8,912 nt of DNA from Desulfobacterales bacterium (GTDB taxonomy: Bacteria; Desulfobacterota; Desulfobulbia; Desulfobulbales; Desulfocapsaceae), in NCBI GenBank assembly GCA_013042695.1, contig JABDPQ010000808.1:1-8912 (forward strand). Reading direction: 5' to 3'. Shown here piece by piece: positions 5,436 to 8,912 of this stretch. The notes below the pieces were generated by a model that saw nothing but the letters and a program-made list of their open reading frames with translations, did not search any database and was not told where the DNA came from. The translations under genes were made by a program, and so were the position numbers. Positions within the stretch are counted from its first letter, which is position 1, and every line of letters starts with the position of its first letter.

Positions 5436-5798
5436 ATGAAACTGTATCTTATTTCTTTGTTATTGATCGTTATCCCGTTAATGGAGTCACATGCGGGAGA
5501 GGCAGACGTGGTTGCGGTAAAAGTTGTCGCACAGCAAGAAGATACCTACCGATTTGATGTCACTGTCTCTCATCAGGATGAGGGGTGGAAGCACTATGCC
5601 GATAAGTGGGATATTGTCGGACCGGATGGCACCGTTTTCGGCACGCGGACCCTTCTTCATCCTCATGTAGATGAACAACCGTTTGAACGCAGCTTATCAG
5701 GAGTGAAAATCCCCAAAGACATTCAGCAAATTACCGTTCGCGCGCATGACCTGGTTCACCAATATGGCGGAAAAGTTATGGTTGTGACACTTCCCTGA
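5436..5798 (+). CDS. Small secreted (periplasmic) protein of unknown function, first gene of the MCE operon
   Basis: From ATG 5436 the product has 120 residues. The first 20 or so form a classical signal peptide (MKLYLISLLLIVIPLMESHA, with probable Ser-His-Ala cleavage before GEADVV), so the protein is exported to the periplasm. The mature part of about 100 residues looks like a single beta-rich, immunoglobulin-like domain. It has the distinctive stretch WKHYADKWDIVGPDGTVFGT, then LLHPHVDEQPFERSLSGV and a terminal AHDLVHQYGGKVMVVTLP; its histidines and acidic residues are conspicuous. I have seen similar HPHV-(N/D)-EQPF-x-RSL proteins as uncharacterised proteins in Proteobacteria, but know no function. 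Its stop precedes the permease TTG by 4 bases, suggesting cotranscription and perhaps a role with the lipid transporter. In-frame alternative starts TTG 5406 and ATG 5430 are less well placed relative to the ribosome site. Confidence 0.8.
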   Translation: MKLYLISLLLIVIPLMESHAGEADVVAVKVVAQQEDTYRFDVTVSHQDEGWKHYADKWDIVGPDGTVFGTRTLLHPHVDEQPFERSLSGVKIPKDIQQITVRAHDLVHQYGGKVMVVTLP

Positions 5799-5802
5799 CG
5801 AG

Positions 5803-6993
5803 TTGACCAGCAATGATCAGTGCACGGCGACAATAAAGCAAGACCAGATGCAACAGGCAAATGAGATGAAAGAAACTAACGGCTGGTTGCAAATCGCTCA
5901 AGATTCCAGCGCTGCTCAAATTGTAGCAGGTGGAAATTGGACGATTCCCTTTGTCAATCGATTAGATAAAGAAGTGAGCAAACTTAATCTCGATCATTAT
6001 GACACGGTTGAGATTGATTTCAGCCAAATCGAGAGAATGGATACTGCCGGTGCCTGTGTTGCCAGACAATTGTTTGGTAAGGAGGATAGCAGTACACTGT
6101 ACAATCTTCGTTCCAATGAACAAGTCGATTCCATGCTGTCCATCGTTGAGCGTTTCAAGGTATCATCACCTTCCCCCAGGCCAAAAACAAATTTTATTGT
6201 CCGAAAGATTGAGAGTATCGGCAAGGCTACAATCGAGGCAATTGATCTCGCAGCCTGCTTCATGGAATTTATTGGTAAAATTACCAGTCTGCTGCTGACT
6301 GGGCTGTTTCGCCCTACCCGTTTCAGATTAGGCCAAACAACCAGCCAGATTGAGTTGAGTGGCCTAAACGCCATTCCCATTATTGTGCTCATTTCATTTC
6401 TCATCGGCATCGTAGTGGCCTATCAAGGGGCTTTGCAATTAGGCAGGTTAGGAGCCGATGTCTATACGGTAGATTTACTTGCTGTCACTTTGTTACGAGA
6501 ACTCGGTATTTTGCTGACCGCTATTGTTATCGCTGGACGCTCAGGTTCAACCTACGCAGCGGAAATCGGTTCAATGAAAATCAACCAAGAACTAGACGCC
6601 ATGAAAACCATGGGCATGAACCCCATGGAAATCCTGGTTATTCCTCGCGTTGTTGGACTCATCATTGTTTTACCAATTTTAACATTAATTTCAGATATTT
6701 CTGGTATAATTGGCGGTGGCATGATGATTTGGGTGTACCTGGACATGTCACCAACATTGTTCCTTTACCACCTTCTAAACGCTGTTTCACCATGGACCTT
6801 TTGGGTGGGCATGATCAAGGCACCGGTGTTTGCCATAATCATTGCAGTTATCGGGTGCTATGAAGGCATGCAGGTTTCGGGCAGTGCCGAGTCCGTCGGA
6901 AATCACACAACCCGAGCAGTAGTTGAATCCATATTTATGATTATTGTTTTCGATGCACTTTTTTCAATACTATTTGGTATTATAGGTATTTAA
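5803..6993 (+). CDS. MlaE-family lipid ABC transporter permease with N-terminal STAS (MlaB-like) domain
   Basis: This 396-residue protein fuses an MlaB-like STAS domain (about 28-125) to an MlaE-family permease (about 135-396), against about 260 residues for E. coli MlaE alone. The STAS part has IDFSQIERMDTAGA, with the D-T-A-G turn (80-83) seen in MlaB. The permease has several transmembrane helices, the conserved RELGILLTAIVIAGRSGS segment, then EIGSMKINQELDAM (254-267), which forms the ATPase-coupling region, and the C-terminal QVSGSAESVGNHTTRAVV motif. In MCE systems this subunit moves phospholipid between the inner membrane and a periplasmic MCE ring; direction is not deducible. The start is uncertain. 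TTG 5803 lies 4 bases after the upstream stop but has no clear ribosome site. ATG 5848 and ATG 5866 (with a weak AGG) are in frame and all keep the STAS domain. The stop overlaps the next start (TAATG). Confidence 0.92.
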   Translation: MTSNDQCTATIKQDQMQQANEMKETNGWLQIAQDSSAAQIVAGGNWTIPFVNRLDKEVSKLNLDHYDTVEIDFSQIERMDTAGACVARQLFGKEDSSTLYNLRSNEQVDSMLSIVERFKVSSPSPRPKTNFIVRKIESIGKATIEAIDLAACFMEFIGKITSLLLTGLFRPTRFRLGQTTSQIELSGLNAIPIIVLISFLIGIVVAYQGALQLGRLGADVYTVDLLAVTLLRELGILLTAIVIAGRSGSTYAAEIGSMKINQELDAMKTMGMNPMEILVIPRVVGLIIVLPILTLISDISGIIGGGMMIWVYLDMSPTLFLYHLLNAVSPWTFWVGMIKAPVFAIIIAVIGCYEGMQVSGSAESVGNHTTRAVVESIFMIIVFDALFSILFGIIGI

Positions 6994-7760
6994 TGAATTC
7001 AGCCAGCAACTATATCATTAATGTCGTCAATCTGGTTGTTCAGTTTGGGACCACCAAAATACACGATGGCCTTAATCTCCAGGTACACTATGGTGAAATT
7101 CTGTCGGTCGTGGGGGCTTCCGGCACGGGAAAATCTGTTTTACTGCAAACGGTTATTGGCCTTATTCAGCCTAGCGATGGCGCGATTGAACTCTATGGTC
7201 AAAAAACCAGCTCCCTACCACACAAGGCTGTGCTCGAAATACGCCGACGTTGCGGTGTTTTATTCCAGGACGGTGCGTTATTTGGCTCACTGACGGTGAA
7301 CGAAAATATTCAGGTGCCAATGCGTGAACATTTCAAACTGCCTCAACGAATATTGGAAGAGTTATCAGCATACAAGTTGGCAATGGTGGGTCTGGACAGA
7401 GAGGTTGGCGATAAATACCCGGCTGAATTGTCAGGAGGGATGCGTAAACGGGCCGGCCTCGCAAGAGCGTTAGCACTTGACCCTGACCTTCTTTTTCTCG
7501 ATGAGCCGACCGCGGGGCTTGACCCCATTGGTGCAGCTTCTTTTGATAAGCTGATACAGGAATTGCAAAGAAATCTTCAGCTCACGGTATTTATGGTAAC
7601 ACACGATCTTGATACCATTTATACAGTGAGTAACCGTGTTGCCGTACTTGGAGAAAAGAAAATGCTAATTTGCGGTTCCCTTGATGAGGTGAGCGCTTTT
7701 GAGCATCCTTGGGTAAATGAGTATTTTCATGGCCCAAGATCTCGGTCAATACTAATTTGA
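6993..7760 (+). CDS. MlaF-like ABC transporter ATP-binding protein
   Basis: This 255-residue cytoplasmic ATPase powers the MlaE-type permease. All ABC motifs are intact: Walker A GASGTGKS (41-48), Q-loop glutamine Q92 in LFQDGALFGSLTV, signature LSGGM (146-150) followed by RKRAGLARALA, Walker B LLFLDE (166-171) with catalytic E171, D-loop GLD (175-177) and switch histidine H204. QDGALF and SGGMRKRAGLARAL are characteristic of the MlaF/Mkl (MCE-associated) ATPase group, not of importers in general. The C-terminus (HPWVNEYFHGPRSR) resembles the MlaF tail, which in E. coli packs against MlaB; here the STAS domain is on the permease. The ATG shares one base with the permease stop (TAATG), indicating coupled translation. 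Confidence 0.95.
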   Translation: MNSASNYIINVVNLVVQFGTTKIHDGLNLQVHYGEILSVVGASGTGKSVLLQTVIGLIQPSDGAIELYGQKTSSLPHKAVLEIRRRCGVLFQDGALFGSLTVNENIQVPMREHFKLPQRILEELSAYKLAMVGLDREVGDKYPAELSGGMRKRAGLARALALDPDLLFLDEPTAGLDPIGAASFDKLIQELQRNLQLTVFMVTHDLDTIYTVSNRVAVLGEKKMLICGSLDEVSAFEHPWVNEYFHGPRSRSILI

Positions 7761-7805
7761 CAAATAATCATTACTCCTGTCACCTAAAAAGCATACTCAT
7801 TATCA

Positions 7806-8789
7806 ATGGATTCAAAAGGCTCTCATTTTTTTATCGGGTTGTTTGTAATTTTCGGAATTACCGGGATTTTCGCTACCGGTGTATGGTTATCACGCCAGGA
7901 TAGCACTGAAAAAACGATTTCATATGAGATACATTTTGAAGAATCCGTTTCTGGTCTGAATATCGGCAGCTGGGTCAGTTATCGCGGTATTCGCATTGGA
8001 TCAGTAATTTTTATGGGAATCAAGCCCGATAACCCTCAATTAGTGTTAGTACGAATTAGTGTGCAGGACGATCATCAACTTCGGCAGGGTGATGTGGCAT
8101 CATTAAAGTTCGGAGGCATAACCGGGTCATCGTACATATATATCGAAGGTGCCACGCCAGGCAGCAAGGTGATACAGTCAAGTGATGCCGATCCTGCCGT
8201 CATCCCGTCGCACAAATCGGAGTTTGAACAGGTGGTGCAGGGCGTTCCTGAACTCATCAATCAAAGTACCGTTTTAGTACAGCGTTTTGCAAATATCTTA
8301 AACCAGGACAATCAAGAGCAGCTGCAGAGCATCTTGACTAATGTTAATGCCATTTCTACTTCTCTGGCTGATCAGAATGAAAATATCAGCGGGATGTTTG
8401 TCACCATACAGGATGCGGCCACTGAGTTTAAGGCGCTCAGTATTTCGTTAAATCAGACAATTACCAAAGTCGATACGCTGGTTACTCGTTTGAACAGCAC
8501 GGTAGATGGTGTCAATGATCTGATCACAGATGATGCCAAACATCTGATTAATGAATGGAAAATCACAGCCAACGCTCTGAAAACGCTGACTGATTCAGCC
8601 AATGACATCCTGGCGGCAAACCAGGATTCACTGCAACAATTTTCACAGGAAGGGCTTAATGAATTCGTTCACTTCCTTCAGGAGGCTCGGCTACTGGTAG
8701 CCGGCTTATCACGTGTTGTCGACCGAATTGAGTCCTCTGGTGCACGATTTCTATTGGACCAGCATACTCCAGAAATAAATCCGGAATAA
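7806..8789 (+). CDS. MCE-domain (MlaD-like) periplasmic lipid-binding protein, membrane-anchored
   Basis: This 327-residue protein has a short cytoplasmic N-terminus, one transmembrane helix (about 8-28), a single MCE domain (about 40-116) and a long, mostly helical C-terminal part (about 140-312). MCE signatures include F-x-x-VSGLNIGSWVSYRGIRIGSV and LKFGGITGSSYIYIEG. MCE proteins form hexameric rings in the periplasm that carry lipids between membranes. The helical segment, rich in Asn, Gln, Ser, Thr and Leu, resembles the coiled-coil or tube-forming tails of longer MCE proteins and is much longer than in E. coli MlaD (183 residues). It may lengthen the transport path. It starts 45 bases after the ATPase gene with no obvious ribosome site, so initiation may be weak or coupled. 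The family and operon position make the assignment firm. Confidence 0.92.
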   Translation: MDSKGSHFFIGLFVIFGITGIFATGVWLSRQDSTEKTISYEIHFEESVSGLNIGSWVSYRGIRIGSVIFMGIKPDNPQLVLVRISVQDDHQLRQGDVASLKFGGITGSSYIYIEGATPGSKVIQSSDADPAVIPSHKSEFEQVVQGVPELINQSTVLVQRFANILNQDNQEQLQSILTNVNAISTSLADQNENISGMFVTIQDAATEFKALSISLNQTITKVDTLVTRLNSTVDGVNDLITDDAKHLINEWKITANALKTLTDSANDILAANQDSLQQFSQEGLNEFVHFLQEARLLVAGLSRVVDRIESSGARFLLDQHTPEINPE

Positions 8790-8793
8790 TACT

Positions 8794-8912
8794 ATGACCA
8801 GTTTTACCAACCGATCACGAGTGCAAATTAAATTTTGGGTTTTATTGTTCATGTTTTCATTTCTGTTCCTTCCAAGCTGTAACGTTCTCGAAATACCTGG
8901 CCCACCGCCCGA
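8794..8912 (+). CDS. ABC-type transport auxiliary lipoprotein (PqiC-like), N-terminal part, truncated by window edge
   Basis: A frame opens at ATG 8794, 4 bases after the MCE gene stop, and runs off the right edge (39 complete codons). The product starts with a basic stretch, a hydrophobic segment (about 14-26) and a lipobox LPSC, with the lipidated cysteine at residue 29. The following NVLEIPGPPP is like the start of mature auxiliary lipoproteins of MCE transporters. This class, which includes PqiC/YmbA-type proteins, is thought to attach the MCE machine to the outer membrane. The signal peptide and lipobox are clear; the family assignment rests mainly on position in the operon because the domain is beyond the window. 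Confidence 0.75.
   Translation, partial: MTSFTNRSRVQIKFWVLLFMFSFLFLPSCNVLEIPGPPP

Noticed and set aside
1..8912. CRISPR arrays, tRNA/rRNA genes, insertion sequences or phage attachment sites
   Set aside because: No regularly spaced repeats, transposase-like protein, terminal inverted repeats or RNA gene signatures were seen on reading both strands.

Overview
This 8.9 kb window looks like part of the chromosome of a Gram-negative (diderm) bacterium. The evidence is a signal-peptide protein, an MCE/Mla-type lipid transporter with an auxiliary lipoprotein, and a bd-type quinol oxidase. Moderate GC, frequent TTG/ATG alternatives and the family set suggest Pseudomonadota or a related phylum such as Desulfobacterota. 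Genus cannot be read from the sequence.

Layout. Minus-strand block, in transcription order: cydA (3177-4739) and cydB (2152-3180) encode a cytochrome bd-type quinol oxidase and overlap by 4 bases. After a 212-base gap come a hemerythrin-like protein (1388-1939) and a family 1 encapsulin shell protein (526-1341). The hemerythrin ends in a glycine/isoleucine-rich tail that looks like an encapsulin cargo-loading peptide. After a further 241-base gap, the 5' part of a type III polyketide synthase gene (1-284) runs off the left edge. Plus-strand block: a small secreted protein of unknown function (5436-5798), a STAS-MlaE fusion permease (5803-6993), an MlaF-like ATPase (6993-7760), an MCE-domain membrane-anchored protein (7806-8789) and the start of an auxiliary lipoprotein (8794 to the right edge). 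These are tightly packed and read as one operon for trans-envelope lipid transport.

The two blocks diverge from an intergenic region of about 700 bases (4740-5435). I find no convincing gene there. It holds a good sigma70-like promoter for the plus operon (5306-5333), a weaker candidate promoter for cydA overlapping a large imperfect palindrome (4835-4871), and several short repeats.

Biologically, the most notable content is the hemerythrin-loaded encapsulin. It is predicted to be a protein nanocompartment holding a di-iron O2/NO-reactive protein, and it lies directly downstream of a bd oxidase on the same strand. Both systems are associated with oxygen, nitric oxide or peroxide stress in other bacteria, so this stretch may be a small redox-stress island. 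That link is inference from position only.
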